Positions 8,198 through 15,983 of a stretch of 29,990 nucleotides of DNA are shown piece by piece. Position numbers and translations under genes: made by a program. Numbering within the stretch: the stretch's first letter is position 1; each line of letters begins with the position of its first letter. This DNA is from Deinococcus aquatilis DSM 23025 (GTDB taxonomy: Bacteria; Deinococcota; Deinococci; Deinococcales; Deinococcaceae), in assembly GCF_000378445.1 (NCBI RefSeq), contig NZ_KB899749.1, forward strand, positions 1 to 29,990, written 5' to 3'. The notes beneath the pieces were generated by a model. It searched no databases. It was given only the letters and a program-made list of their open reading frames with translations, and had not been told where the DNA came from.

Positions 8198-9208
8198 TCA
8201 AGGGCCAGAAGGACGAGGGAGCTGAGGTCGTCGGTAGGCTTCTTGATAGGGCTGGCCTGACTTCACCACGGCTAAGCCCGTCCGCAAGAGTTTGCGCCCC
8301 AAGGCAACCAAAGCGACTTTAGGCGGCTTGCCCTCGGCGCGCAGGTGCCGGTAAAAGTCGCCCATCCGACTCTTGGAACGTTGAGCGCCCAAGGCAGCGA
8401 GATAGGCGGTTCGCCTGAGATGAGCATTTCCAACCTTGGAAATGCGTCCACGTCGATGAACACTGCTTCCGGATTCAAAAGGCGCAGGGGCAATTCCTGC
8501 GTAAGCAGAAATCTGCGTCCCCGTCTCGAGCAGCGCGAAGCCATCCGTCTCAGCAAGGACGCTTGCGGCACTGAGAAAGCCGTAGCCGGGAATCGTCATC
8601 AACAGGTGGAGAGGTTCGCTCAGAGAAGTATGCGCTCCTACCAACGCGTGCATCGCTTTTTCCAAGGTCTGCACCTGCACCTTCAGAAACGCCACGCGTT
8701 GTTGGATCAGGCCCAAGAGCACGGTGCCTGCATCGGCTCGGTGATTCATGGCATGGAGTCGATTCTGTTCGGCGTTCAGCGTCACCAGCAGTGCCGACCG
8801 CTCGCGAACCAGCAGCTTCAACTCATGCAGCGCTGGACTGGGAGGTTGCCAGACCTTGGGAGACATCGTGGCGCCGTATTGGGCAATCAACTCGGCGTCC
8901 ATCGCATCTGTTTTTCCTCGGCGCGACTTCGAGTGGGCAAAGTACCGAATGCGCGCAGGATTTTCCACACTCACTTGGCATCCTTGATCGTAGAGATGCT
9001 GCGCGCAACTCTCCCAGTACACGCCCGTCGCCTCCATCACAACGTGCAGTTCCGCGCCACCAACTTGGTGCTTCCTGGCCCATTGGAGAAGTTGCTCGAA
9101 GCCAATGGCCGTGTTAGGCACTGCCGCCAATGAATGGCACCTGCCATCAACCAAGAGCAAATGAGCAAAAATGCTGTCTTTCCCGATATCCAAGCCAAGG
9201 ACATGCAT
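8198..9208 (-). CDS. IS110-family transposase (DEDD recombinase)
   Basis: This 336-residue protein is the RNA-guided recombinase of IS110-type elements. The N-terminal RuvC-like DEDD domain shows D7 in LGLDIGKDS, E59 in VVMEATGVYW, and D101 and D104 in GKTDAMDAELIA. A coiled segment follows (about 130-200), and the C-terminal Tnp20 domain has IPGYGFLSAASVLAE, YAGIAPAPFESGSS and GRISKVGNAHLRR. Start ATG 9208 is preferred over GTG 9211 because AGGAGG lies 6 nt upstream of it. The gene is intact. It sits between an IS3 wreck and a signalling pseudogene. Element ends cannot be placed, as IS110 elements lack clear inverted repeats. Confidence 0.92.
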   Translation of the reverse strand: MHVLGLDIGKDSIFAHLLLVDGRCHSLAAVPNTAIGFEQLLQWARKHQVGGAELHVVMEATGVYWESCAQHLYDQGCQVSVENPARIRYFAHSKSRRGKTDAMDAELIAQYGATMSPKVWQPPSPALHELKLLVRERSALLVTLNAEQNRLHAMNHRADAGTVLLGLIQQRVAFLKVQVQTLEKAMHALVGAHTSLSEPLHLLMTIPGYGFLSAASVLAETDGFALLETGTQISAYAGIAPAPFESGSSVHRRGRISKVGNAHLRRTAYLAALGAQRSKSRMGDFYRHLRAEGKPPKVALVALGRKLLRTGLAVVKSGQPYQEAYRRPQLPRPSGP

Positions 9209-9461
9209 CACAAACCTCCTAGAGAGTAGAGTGAAATGGTCAGTTGAGCTCTCTCGGAACTGGTTCTTATAGTGCAGGCTTCTGTGCCTTGGATAGCGTT
9301 CAGTTCTTGAGAAGAGCGCCCGAACCGGCCAGATCTGCGTAACGGCCTTAAAGGGCCTAAAACTGAGCCTGGCTTATTGATTCGGGCTGGCCTGACTTCC
9401 CATTCTGATCAGGAATGTTCGGCAGGTGTAAGACATAAAAACTGAGGGATCCCCAGAAGGC
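9209..9461 (-). other. Non-coding region upstream of the IS110 transposase
   Basis: No gene is seen. In IS110-group elements the non-coding end upstream of the transposase encodes the bridge RNA that pairs with target and donor DNA, so this is where one would be expected. The element boundary is not resolved. A 16-bp sequence, GGGCTGGCCTGACTTC, occurs at 9384-9399 and again at 8249-8264 near the 3' end of the transposase gene, in the same orientation. Confidence 0.4.
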
Positions 9462-10208
9462 AAGGACGGCAGCGAGTTTTGGGTCGAACTCTCGATTGCT
9501 CCGCTGGCAGATGAGACGGGTTGATACACCTATTGGATTTCCATTCAGCGCGATATTACGGAACGCAAGCAGTTTGCTGAACATTTGGACTGCGAGCAAG
9601 CTCAAGTGTTGGAACTGGCTGCCCGGAACCGGCCCCGCTCTCAGGTCTTGGCGCGGCGGCCGTTCGCCGGACAACCACGCCGCCATCGTGTTGCCCGGCG
9701 AATGGACGAAAGTGTTTACCGTTCGGGGCCAAGAGACGGCGCGGACTCACAGCTGGGTGCTTGATGCTGGGGGACAGCTGCAGTGCAGTCCACCTCAGAC
9801 CACGGGCAGTACCTGCTGAACTGGTATCACCCCTTGCCCAGACGCCAGTACGGGCACGCTAGAGACCCAGACCAGTCTTCAGGTCTGTTGGTACTGCGCG
9901 GCGACCTTACCCATACCCCCACTCCTGACGAACGCATTCAACTGGAATTGGCGGCCCAGCTTGCCGCCAAACGGGACGAGGCGCTGATGCAGGCCGTGAT
10001 TCAGTTGGCGCACGCGTTGGAACTGAAGGTGACGGTGGAAGGTGTGAAAACTGGCGAACAGGTGGAATTGATGCGTCAGCAGGAATGCGAGTATGTGTAG
10101 GGTCACTGGACGGGCCGTCCACAACCCGCCGAAAGCTTTGAGGCTTTGTTGAAAGGGGTGGTGGCCAACGCAGGTAAGCAGAACTCGGACAACCCCTGGA
10201 AGACCTGA
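9462..10208 (+). pseudogene. PAS...EAL cyclic-di-GMP signalling protein, decayed
   Basis: The first part reads KDGSEFWVELSIAPLADETG, then an in-frame TGA (9522-9524), then YTYWISIQRDITERKQFAEHL, which is the end of a PAS-PAC sensor domain. Around 9880-9965, SGLLVLRGDLTH and DERIQLELAAQLAA resemble a GAF-domain tail. It then passes into the last third of an EAL phosphodiesterase domain: ALMQAVIQLAHALELKV, VEGVKTGEQVELM, a TAG at 10098-10100, and GHWTGRPQPAESFEALL. The GGDEF domain and most of the EAL domain, including the EAL motif, are absent. This is one old multidomain gene collapsed by deletions and point mutations. Confidence 0.75.
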
Positions 10209-10345
10209 AAGCAGAGCGCCGATTGGCGGACCTGCTGCGTGCACTTGGCCTCTACAAACCCGGCTTTATAGGGTCAGGTTTACCTGTTCCCACCACCTTG
10301 ACCCGATTGGAAACCTCACCCAGCGGGCGATACGCCGGGAAGCGC
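10209..10345. other. Short unassigned stretch between pseudogene and repeat
   Basis: A plus-strand frame reads LEDLKAERRLADLLRALGLYKPG across 10190-10262. It is protein-like, but I cannot assign it to a family. It may be a scrap of a transposase helper gene. Confidence 0.3.
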
Positions 10346-10519
10346 TCATCCCAAATGGCGAGACTGCGCGAGAATCATCCGAGCGGACTGGCACAGCAGC
10401 GAGGCAGAGCGAGTGGCAAAAGTACGGGAGGAGTGGCCTCTTTCCAGGCGTCCGTTCACGACGAGGGCTGGGGGCGATGGACGACCCTCTTGGCGTTTTC
10501 CCGGATGTTCGGGAGTCAA
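10346..10519 (+). repeat. Degenerate dispersed repeat, copy 2
   Basis: This is the counterpart of 4341-4504, in inverted orientation about 6 kb away. It shares the WRDCARIIR, AERVA and REEW coding pattern and carries an insertion of several bases in the middle relative to copy 1. Confidence 0.75.
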
Positions 10520-10572
10520 CGCAAGTCCGTATCAGACACTGGGATACCGTTCACCTGATCACATGGAGTGCG
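10516..10572 (+). pseudogene. Possible transposase C-terminal scrap (IS3-like)
   Basis: The frame reads SPYQTLGYRSPDHMECG. This resembles the RRHSSLGYRSPTHFEEH ending of IS3-family integrases; a full example lies at 29769-29990. Nothing upstream in the same frame matches the rest of the domain. Confidence 0.5.
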
Positions 10573-10620
10573 GAAGGACCCTGGGGAGCAGCGTCCTTAG
10601 AACCCCCCTTTTACTGCCGC

Positions 10621-10687
10621 ATGTAAATTATATGAGTAAATTATTAAAAATATAAAAGTTGACAGATTAGGTCAACTGGTCTACCTT
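10621..10687 (+). promoter_or_regulatory. Promoter with embedded palindromic operator (site 1), met operon
   Basis: A very AT-rich block (10621-10657) precedes the palindrome AGTTGAC-AGATTAG-GTCAACT at 10657-10677. A -35 box TTGACA (10659-10664) lies in its left arm, and TACCTT (10682-10687) sits 17 nt further on as a -10 box. The same arrangement occurs at 24477 (plus) and 23128 (minus). A bound repressor would cover the -35 box and most of the spacer. The AT block may act as an UP element. Confidence 0.75.
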
Positions 10688-10712
10688 TCCTGACGACTCG
10701 TGACAGGAGTCG

Positions 10713-10828
10713 CCTGCTGTTCAAGTCGGCGCGAGGGAACTGGCCCAGGAATCGCCGCAGCAACCTGCCTTCATTACGGTCGGTGCTCTCCAGTGCTGTG
10801 CGCCTCAACGATGAACAACGGCGGCAGG
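10713..10828 (+). promoter_or_regulatory. SAM-I (S-box) riboswitch aptamer
   Basis: The S-box core is visible: TTCAAG, GAGGGAACTGGCCC (10733-10746), GAA (10749-10751), GCAGCAACC (10757-10765) and GGTGCTCTCC (10782-10791), in the canonical order. The ends pair as P1: CCTGC-TGTTCA (10713-10723) with TGAACA (10812-10817) and, after a bulge, GCAGG (10824-10828). SAM-I aptamers bind S-adenosylmethionine and usually turn methionine genes off when SAM is plentiful. Its position between a promoter and metN fits that job. It lies about 25 nt after the -10 box. Confidence 0.88.
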
Positions 10829-10838
10829 TCCGGCTCAA

Positions 10839-10940
10839 GGAAGGGCGTCCCTGCTTGCAGACGTTTCTGGGCTTGCCCCCAGCGCCCTTCCGCAGGACTT
10901 CACCCAGGAAGGGCGCCGCTGTCTGCGGCGAACTCCTTCC
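10839..10940 (+). promoter_or_regulatory. Riboswitch expression platform with competing stems
   Basis: GGAAGGGCG occurs twice (10839-10847 and 10907-10915), and its complement CGCCCTTCC once between them (10883-10891), so the two copies can compete for it. When free, the second copy can instead form its own hairpin: CGCCGC (10914-10919) with GCGGCG (10925-10930), extended by GGAAGG with CCTTCC (10935-10940). That hairpin ends 13 nt before the metN Shine-Dalgarno sequence. No U-tract follows, so control may be on translation or Rho rather than by an intrinsic terminator. Confidence 0.55.
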
Positions 10941-10965
10941 GTATTCGACCGCCGGAGCAAGCCCT

Positions 10966-11961
10966 ATGTCGACCGCGCCGCCACCGCCCGCGCTGGAATT
11001 CAGCCGTGTCACCAAGACCTATCCGGGACAGCCACAGGCCGCCCTGCAAGACCTCACGCTCCGCATTCCTCGGGGCAGCCGCACCGGCATTATCGGGCGC
11101 AGCGGTGCGGGCAAAAGTACGTTGGTGAGGCTGATCAGTGGGCTGGAAACCCCAGATCTGGGCCACATTCAGGTCCAGGGCCAACCCCTGACCCCGGCCA
11201 CCCTCAAGCAGCTTCAGGCGCGAACCGGGTTGGTGTTTCAGCACTTTAACCTGCTCGCCCAGCGCAGCGTGCTGCATAACGTGACCCTGCCGCTGGAACT
11301 GCGCGGCACCCCCAAAGTCCTCCGGGAACGGCGAGCACGGGAACTGCTGCAATTGGTCGGCCTGGAAGCCCTGGCTGGACGCTACCCCGCTCAGCTGTCG
11401 GGCGGACAGAAACAGCGGGTGGGCATTGCCCGCGCCCTGGTCACCGATCCAGACCTGCTGCTGGCTGATGAGGCCACCAGCGCCCTTGATCCGGAGACGA
11501 GCGCGGGCCTCCTGACCCTGCTCACCGAGCTGCAACGTGAGCGGGATCTCACCCTCATTCTGGTGACCCACCAACTGGAGGTGATTCGCGCCGCCACCAC
11601 CCACGTGGCCGTGCTGGATCAGGGAAGACTGGTGGAGGCGGGCGAGACAGCTTCCGTGCTGCGCCAGCCACAGTCTGCGGTCACCCGCGCGTTGCTGGAC
11701 GCCCACCGACCTGAACACCCTCTCCTTGCTGGCGAAACCCTGCACCACCTGACCCTGCCGGATCTGGGAGCGGCGACCCTGGACAGGCTGGCCCGGCAAC
11801 GTGCCCGAATTGTCCGGGCCGAGGCGCATGCCCTGGGGGTCGACGTCTGGCTGACGGCTCCTGACCACGTGCCCGCCGCAGAGCTGGGTAGGACTGGGCT
11901 GGGTGGGACAGGGCTGAGCGGGATAGAAACGCCCCGCCTGATCCCGGAGGTGAGCGCGTGA
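10966..11961 (+). CDS. metN: Methionine ABC transporter ATP-binding protein MetN
   Basis: This 331-residue ATPase powers methionine import with MetI and MetQ at the inner face of the membrane. Visible motifs are Walker A GRSGAGKST (44-52), Q-loop Gln92, signature LSGGQ (144-148), Walker B LLLADE (164-169) and the H-loop His202. About 100 residues follow the ATPase core, where MetN proteins carry a regulatory NIL domain. Here the tail is short and ends in a repetitive GRTGLGGTGLSG stretch, so the NIL domain may be degenerate. The start at ATG 10966 has GGAG 8 nt upstream; an in-frame start at 10783 would lie inside the riboswitch and is rejected. Its GTGA overlap with metI indicates coupling. 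Confidence 0.92.
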   Translation: MSTAPPPPALEFSRVTKTYPGQPQAALQDLTLRIPRGSRTGIIGRSGAGKSTLVRLISGLETPDLGHIQVQGQPLTPATLKQLQARTGLVFQHFNLLAQRSVLHNVTLPLELRGTPKVLRERRARELLQLVGLEALAGRYPAQLSGGQKQRVGIARALVTDPDLLLADEATSALDPETSAGLLTLLTELQRERDLTLILVTHQLEVIRAATTHVAVLDQGRLVEAGETASVLRQPQSAVTRALLDAHRPEHPLLAGETLHHLTLPDLGAATLDRLARQRARIVRAEAHALGVDVWLTAPDHVPAAELGRTGLGGTGLSGIETPRLIPEVSA

Positions 11962-12614
11962 CCTGGGACGTTCTCTGGCCGCTGCTGTGGCAAGCCACCC
12001 TGGAAACCCTGTGGATGGTGCTGCCCTCGGCGCTCATCGCGCAGATATTGGGAACCGCGCTGGGCGCAGTGCTGACCCTGACGCGCCCCGGCGGGCTGCG
12101 GCCACAGGCCGTGGTGTACCGGGGGCTGGACGCCGTGGTCAACGTTGGCCGCAGTCTGCCCTTCATCATCTTGTTGGTCCTGCTGATTCCCCTCACGCGC
12201 CTGATCACCGGTACGAGCATCGGCTCCACTGCGGCCACCGTGCCCCTGACCATGGCCGCCATTCCGTTCGTGGCGCGTCTGGTCGATGGAGCGCTGCGCG
12301 ACGTGCCCGGTGGGGTGGTGGAAGCTGCCCGCGCCATGGGGGCCAGCACGGCTCAGACAGTGTTCAAGGTGCTGCTGCCAGAGGCCCGCCCCGCGCTCGT
12401 CCACGGCTTCACGGTCATGTTGGTCAGCCTGATCGGTTACAGCGCCATGGCCGGGGCCATCGGTGGGGGCGGGCTGGGCGACGTTGCCATCCGGTACGGC
12501 TACCAGCGCTTCGAAACGGGCGTGATGATCGCCACCGTACTCGCTCTGCTGGTGCTCGTTCAGGCCGTGCAGTGGTTGGGAGACCGGATCGCGACCCGCA
12601 CAGATCACCGCTGA
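11958..12614 (+). CDS. metI: Methionine ABC transporter permease MetI
   Basis: This 218-residue inner-membrane protein has about five transmembrane helices. It forms the methionine channel and contacts MetN through the cytoplasmic loop with AARAMGASTAQTVFKVLLPEA (about 115-135, region only). The closing SAMAGAIGGGGLGDVAIRYG segment is diagnostic of MetI. It starts at GTG 11958, overlapping the metN stop, with GGAGG upstream. Length is normal for the family. Confidence 0.93.
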   Translation: MTWDVLWPLLWQATLETLWMVLPSALIAQILGTALGAVLTLTRPGGLRPQAVVYRGLDAVVNVGRSLPFIILLVLLIPLTRLITGTSIGSTAATVPLTMAAIPFVARLVDGALRDVPGGVVEAARAMGASTAQTVFKVLLPEARPALVHGFTVMLVSLIGYSAMAGAIGGGGLGDVAIRYGYQRFETGVMIATVLALLVLVQAVQWLGDRIATRTDHR

Positions 12615-12680
12615 GACCAGCCAATCCAAGTTTCTGAGAGTGCGTCAGGCCTTCTTCCAGTTGCGCCCCCACCTGTGCTC

Positions 12681-12701
12681 CACCCCGTTGATTCCGGGGT
12701 G
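12681..12701 (+). other. Intergenic hairpin between metI and metQ
   Basis: CACCCCG pairs with CGGGGTG across a 7-nt loop. No U-tract follows, so it is unlikely to end transcription. It may stabilise or separate the message of the strongly needed binding proteins. Confidence 0.45.
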
Positions 12702-12740
12702 ATCGGCCCCTCTTCACCCCAGTTGCTCAAGGAGCGTGTC

Positions 12741-13529
12741 ATGTCCACCACCATCCGTTTTCGTGTCCTCAGCAGCCTTCTGTTGCTCGCCCTGGCCGGA
12801 CAGGCCTCGGCAGGCACCCTGCGGGTCGGGGCCACTCCTGTGCCCGCAGGCGAACTGCTTGACTTTGTGAAACCCCTCCTGGCCCGGCAGGGGGTGACGT
12901 TGATCGTGCGTGAGTTTTCAGATTACGTGCAGCCCAACGTTGCGCTGGGAGAGGGCAGCCTGGACGCCAACCTGTTCCAGCACCAACCCTATCTGGACGC
13001 CTTTCAGCAAAATCGCCCCCTGAACATCGTGCCGGTCACCAAGGTGTACCTGCCCCCACTGGGGCTGTACAGCAAACGGGTCACGAAGGTCACGGAACTC
13101 AGGCGCGGCGCGACCCTCGCCATTCCCAACGATCCCAGCAACGGGGCGCGGGCGCTGCTGCTGCTCGAACGCGCAGGACTGATCCGTCTGAAGCCGGGCG
13201 CGGGCGTGCGGGCCAACCTCACCGACATCGTGAGCAACGTCAAGCAGCTCCGTTTCCGCGAACTGGAGGCCGCGCAGTTGCCCCGCTCGCTGGCCGACGT
13301 GGACGCGGCCATCATCAACACCAACTACGCCCTGGAAGTCGGTCTCAATCCTACACAGGACGCCATCTTCCGTGAGGGACCGAACAGCGTGTACGTCAAT
13401 ATTCTCGCCACCACCCGCAGCCAACGGAACAACCCCGACCTGAAGAAGTTGGCTCAGGCCCTGACCAGCCCAGAGGCCAAAGCCTGGCTGCTCAAGAAGT
13501 ACGGCGGCAGCATCATTCCGGCGTTCTGA
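12741..13529 (+). CDS. metQ: Methionine substrate-binding protein MetQ (copy 1)
   Basis: This 262-residue exported protein belongs to the NLPA/MetQ family and should deliver methionine to MetNI. A signal peptide with the hydrophobic run LLLLALAGQASAG ends near residue 25; there is no lipobox cysteine, so it is probably a soluble or otherwise anchored protein. Family motifs are TLRVGATPVP, VREFSDYVQPN, NLFQHQPYL, AIPNDPSNGARAL, LRFRELEAAQLPRSL and AAIINTNYA. Start ATG 12741 has AAGGAG 8 nt upstream; an upstream in-frame ATG at 12675 has none and is rejected. It is followed by a second, diverged copy 35 nt on. Confidence 0.92.
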   Translation: MSTTIRFRVLSSLLLLALAGQASAGTLRVGATPVPAGELLDFVKPLLARQGVTLIVREFSDYVQPNVALGEGSLDANLFQHQPYLDAFQQNRPLNIVPVTKVYLPPLGLYSKRVTKVTELRRGATLAIPNDPSNGARALLLLERAGLIRLKPGAGVRANLTDIVSNVKQLRFRELEAAQLPRSLADVDAAIINTNYALEVGLNPTQDAIFREGPNSVYVNILATTRSQRNNPDLKKLAQALTSPEAKAWLLKKYGGSIIPAF

Positions 13530-13564
13530 TTTTCCCTCTTCACTTTCTCTCAGGAGTCCTGACC

Positions 13565-14335
13565 ATGAAAACCCTCGTGTTGCTCGCCGCCCTCAGTCTG
13601 TCTACCTCGGCCCTCGCCGGAACCCTGCGCGTGGGGGCCAGCCCCGTACCTCACGCTGAAATTCTGGAATTCATCAAACCCACCCTCGCCAGGCAGGGCG
13701 TGACCCTGGTCGTCCGGGAATTCTCCGATTACGTGCAGCCCAACCTGGCGCTGGCCGACGGCAGCATCGACGTGAATTTCTTTCAACACCTGCCCTACCT
13801 CACCGCGTTTCAGAAGGACCGCCCGCTGGGTCTGGTGGCGGGGGCCAAGGTGCACGTGGAACCCATCGGGGTCTACAGCCGACGCGTCAAGAGCCTGCGT
13901 GACCTGAAGAGCGGCGCGACCATCGCCATTCCCAACGATCCGAGCAACAGTGGACGCGCCCTCAAGCTGCTGGAGCAGGCCGGACTGATCCGCCTGAAGG
14001 CAGGGGTGGGGGTCAATGCCACGCCGCTGGACATCACCACCAACGTCAAGCGGCTGCGTTTCCGCGAGCTGGAGGCCGCTCAGCTTCCTCGTGCGCTGGG
14101 GGACGTGGACGCCGCCGTCATCAACACCAACTACGCCCTGGACGCAGGTCTCAACCCCCTCAAGGACGCGCTGCTGCTGGAAGACAGGCGCAGTCCGTAC
14201 GCGAACCTGCTGGCTGTCAAACCCGCCACGCTCAAGAATGCCGATTACCTGAAACTGGTCAAGGCGCTTCAAAGTCCTGAGGTACGGGCTTTTCTTCTCA
14301 AAAAATATGGCGGCGCAGTGGTGCCCGCCTTCTGA
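13565..14335 (+). CDS. metQ: Methionine substrate-binding protein MetQ (copy 2)
   Basis: This 256-residue paralogue aligns with copy 1 along its full length. It shares VREFSDYVQPN, AIPNDPSN, LRFRELEAAQLPR and a KKYGG..VPAF-type end. It has its own signal peptide (cleavage near STSALAG) and an AGGAG RBS. Differences in the ligand-facing stretches (for example NFFQHLPYL for NLFQHQPYL, and PSNSGRAL for PSNGARAL) suggest that the two copies may bind different methionine forms, such as L- or D-methionine or the sulfoxide. This is inference. Confidence 0.9.
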   Translation: MKTLVLLAALSLSTSALAGTLRVGASPVPHAEILEFIKPTLARQGVTLVVREFSDYVQPNLALADGSIDVNFFQHLPYLTAFQKDRPLGLVAGAKVHVEPIGVYSRRVKSLRDLKSGATIAIPNDPSNSGRALKLLEQAGLIRLKAGVGVNATPLDITTNVKRLRFRELEAAQLPRALGDVDAAVINTNYALDAGLNPLKDALLLEDRRSPYANLLAVKPATLKNADYLKLVKALQSPEVRAFLLKKYGGAVVPAF

Positions 14336-14463
14336 GCTGTGCAGAACAGCGTGAAGGCCGGGCCTTGGTGCCCTCCGAGTCTTCACCTCTCTGATCAATT
14401 CGTCTCCGAGAAACTCGTCTCTGAACAACGGAACACGTCCGGCCTGTTCACCCGGGAGAACCT

Positions 14464-15966
14464 ATGCAGACCCTGAAAACCCTGACCCTCTTGCTCCTGA
14501 CCGCCACTCTCGCCACCGCAAATGCACAGGGGAATACCGTCACGGTCGCCACGGCCAACGATGCCCCCACTCTTGACCCGAACCTCACCTTCAGCGGCAA
14601 CGCTTTCGGCATCACCAACCAGATCTACGACAGCCTGCTCTACCGCGACGACGACGGCATCAAACCCCGTCTGGCCACCAGTTGGAAACGTGTCACGCCG
14701 ACGACCTGGCGCTTTGAACTCCGGAAGAACGTCAAATTTCATGACGGCACGCCTTTCAACGCTGCCGCCGTCAAATTCAGCTTTGAGCGTCTTATCGATC
14801 CCGCGTCCAAAGCGCCAGGCGCGTATGTCCTGAATATCATCAAAACCATCAAAATCATCGACACGGACACCATCGAGATCACCACGAGCGAGCCTTTCGC
14901 GCCGCTGCTGGCCCATCTCACCCATCCGGTGACCGCCATCGTGTCGCCGACCAGTGCCCGCAAGTTCGGCAAGGACTTTGGCCGCAATCCCGTAGGAACC
15001 GGGCCGTTTGAATTCGACCGCTGGAACACGGGCAACCAGATTCAACTGAACAGCAACAAGGCCTACTGGGGCGGAAAGGTCCAGATCGACAAGCTCGTCT
15101 TCCGTATCATCCCCGATATCGCCACACAGATCGTTGAGCTGCGTACTGGTCGCGTCGACCTGATCACCAGCGTGCCGCCCGAAAGTCTCAATGACCTCGA
15201 AAACAACCCGAAGCTCGCGGTCTACAAAAAGCTCGGCTGGGGATCGACCTTCCTGGGGTTCAACACCCAGAGCGGCATCACCAAGAACGTCAAGGTCCGC
15301 CGGGCCATCGCGCAGGCGATTGATCGCGACAGCATCGTCAAGATTCTCCGTCAGGGTCTCGCCGTCAAGGCCACCGCCCCGGTTCCCCCCACGGTGTACG
15401 GTGCGGGCAAAAATCTCAATCCACGTCCCTACAACGTCGAGGCCGCCCGCAAGCTCCTGCGTGAAGCGGGCGTGAAAGACGGCACCAAAATCAGCCTGGT
15501 GACCTACGAAAGCGCCGAGAACCGTCAGCTGGCTGAGGCCATCCAGTTCTCCCTGTCCCAGATTGGTCTGACCACCAGCGTTCAGATCCTCGACTACAGC
15601 GCCTACACCACTGCGGTTCAGAAGCCCAATCACGCCGAACTGTTCATCAGTGGCTGGGGAACCGTCACCCTGGATGCCGATTATGCGCTGTACGCGCTCT
15701 TTCATTCCCGGGAAATTCCGGTGAACAACAATGCGCTGTACCGCAACGTCAAGGTTGACAAGCTGCTGCTCGACGCCCGCCGCAGCAACAATCAGGCCGA
15801 CCGCCTCAAGCTCTACCAGAGTGCCCAGGAACAGATTGACCAGGACCTGCCGCTTCTCGCGCTGTACTATCCGCTTTCCAGCTATGCCAAAAGTACCCGC
15901 CTGCAGGGCGAAGTGTGGCGCTACTCCTGGATCAACCTCGACCTCTCGAACGCCACCCTGAAGTAA
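14464..15966 (+). CDS. Family-5 extracellular substrate-binding protein (GsiB/DppA type)
   Basis: This 500-residue exported protein belongs to the SBP_bac_5 family, which binds peptides, glutathione or nickel for ABC import. A signal peptide ends near ATANAQG (about 23). Family motifs include APTLDPNLTFSG, YDSLLYRDDDG, PRLATSWKRV, WRFELRKNVKFHDGTPFNAAAVKFSFER, NPVGTGPFEFDRW and RRAIAQAIDRD. It starts at ATG 14464 with GGGAG upstream and lies inside the methionine operon, so the cargo is probably a sulfur compound such as a methionine peptide or glutathione. That specificity is inferred from context. Confidence 0.88.
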   Translation: MQTLKTLTLLLLTATLATANAQGNTVTVATANDAPTLDPNLTFSGNAFGITNQIYDSLLYRDDDGIKPRLATSWKRVTPTTWRFELRKNVKFHDGTPFNAAAVKFSFERLIDPASKAPGAYVLNIIKTIKIIDTDTIEITTSEPFAPLLAHLTHPVTAIVSPTSARKFGKDFGRNPVGTGPFEFDRWNTGNQIQLNSNKAYWGGKVQIDKLVFRIIPDIATQIVELRTGRVDLITSVPPESLNDLENNPKLAVYKKLGWGSTFLGFNTQSGITKNVKVRRAIAQAIDRDSIVKILRQGLAVKATAPVPPTVYGAGKNLNPRPYNVEAARKLLREAGVKDGTKISLVTYESAENRQLAEAIQFSLSQIGLTTSVQILDYSAYTTAVQKPNHAELFISGWGTVTLDADYALYALFHSREIPVNNNALYRNVKVDKLLLDARRSNNQADRLKLYQSAQEQIDQDLPLLALYYPLSSYAKSTRLQGEVWRYSWINLDLSNATLK

Positions 15967-15983
15967 AGGAGCGGCGACCCCAC

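Noticed and set aside
10783..10965. Longer metN reading frame starting at 10783
   Set aside because: It would begin inside the SAM-I aptamer, and the extra 61 residues match no MetN. ATG 10966 has an RBS and the expected N-terminus.
14395..15705. Long open frame on the minus strand (436 codons)
   Set aside because: It is antisense to the family-5 binding protein, which has a signal peptide, RBS and full set of family motifs. The minus-strand protein resembles nothing.
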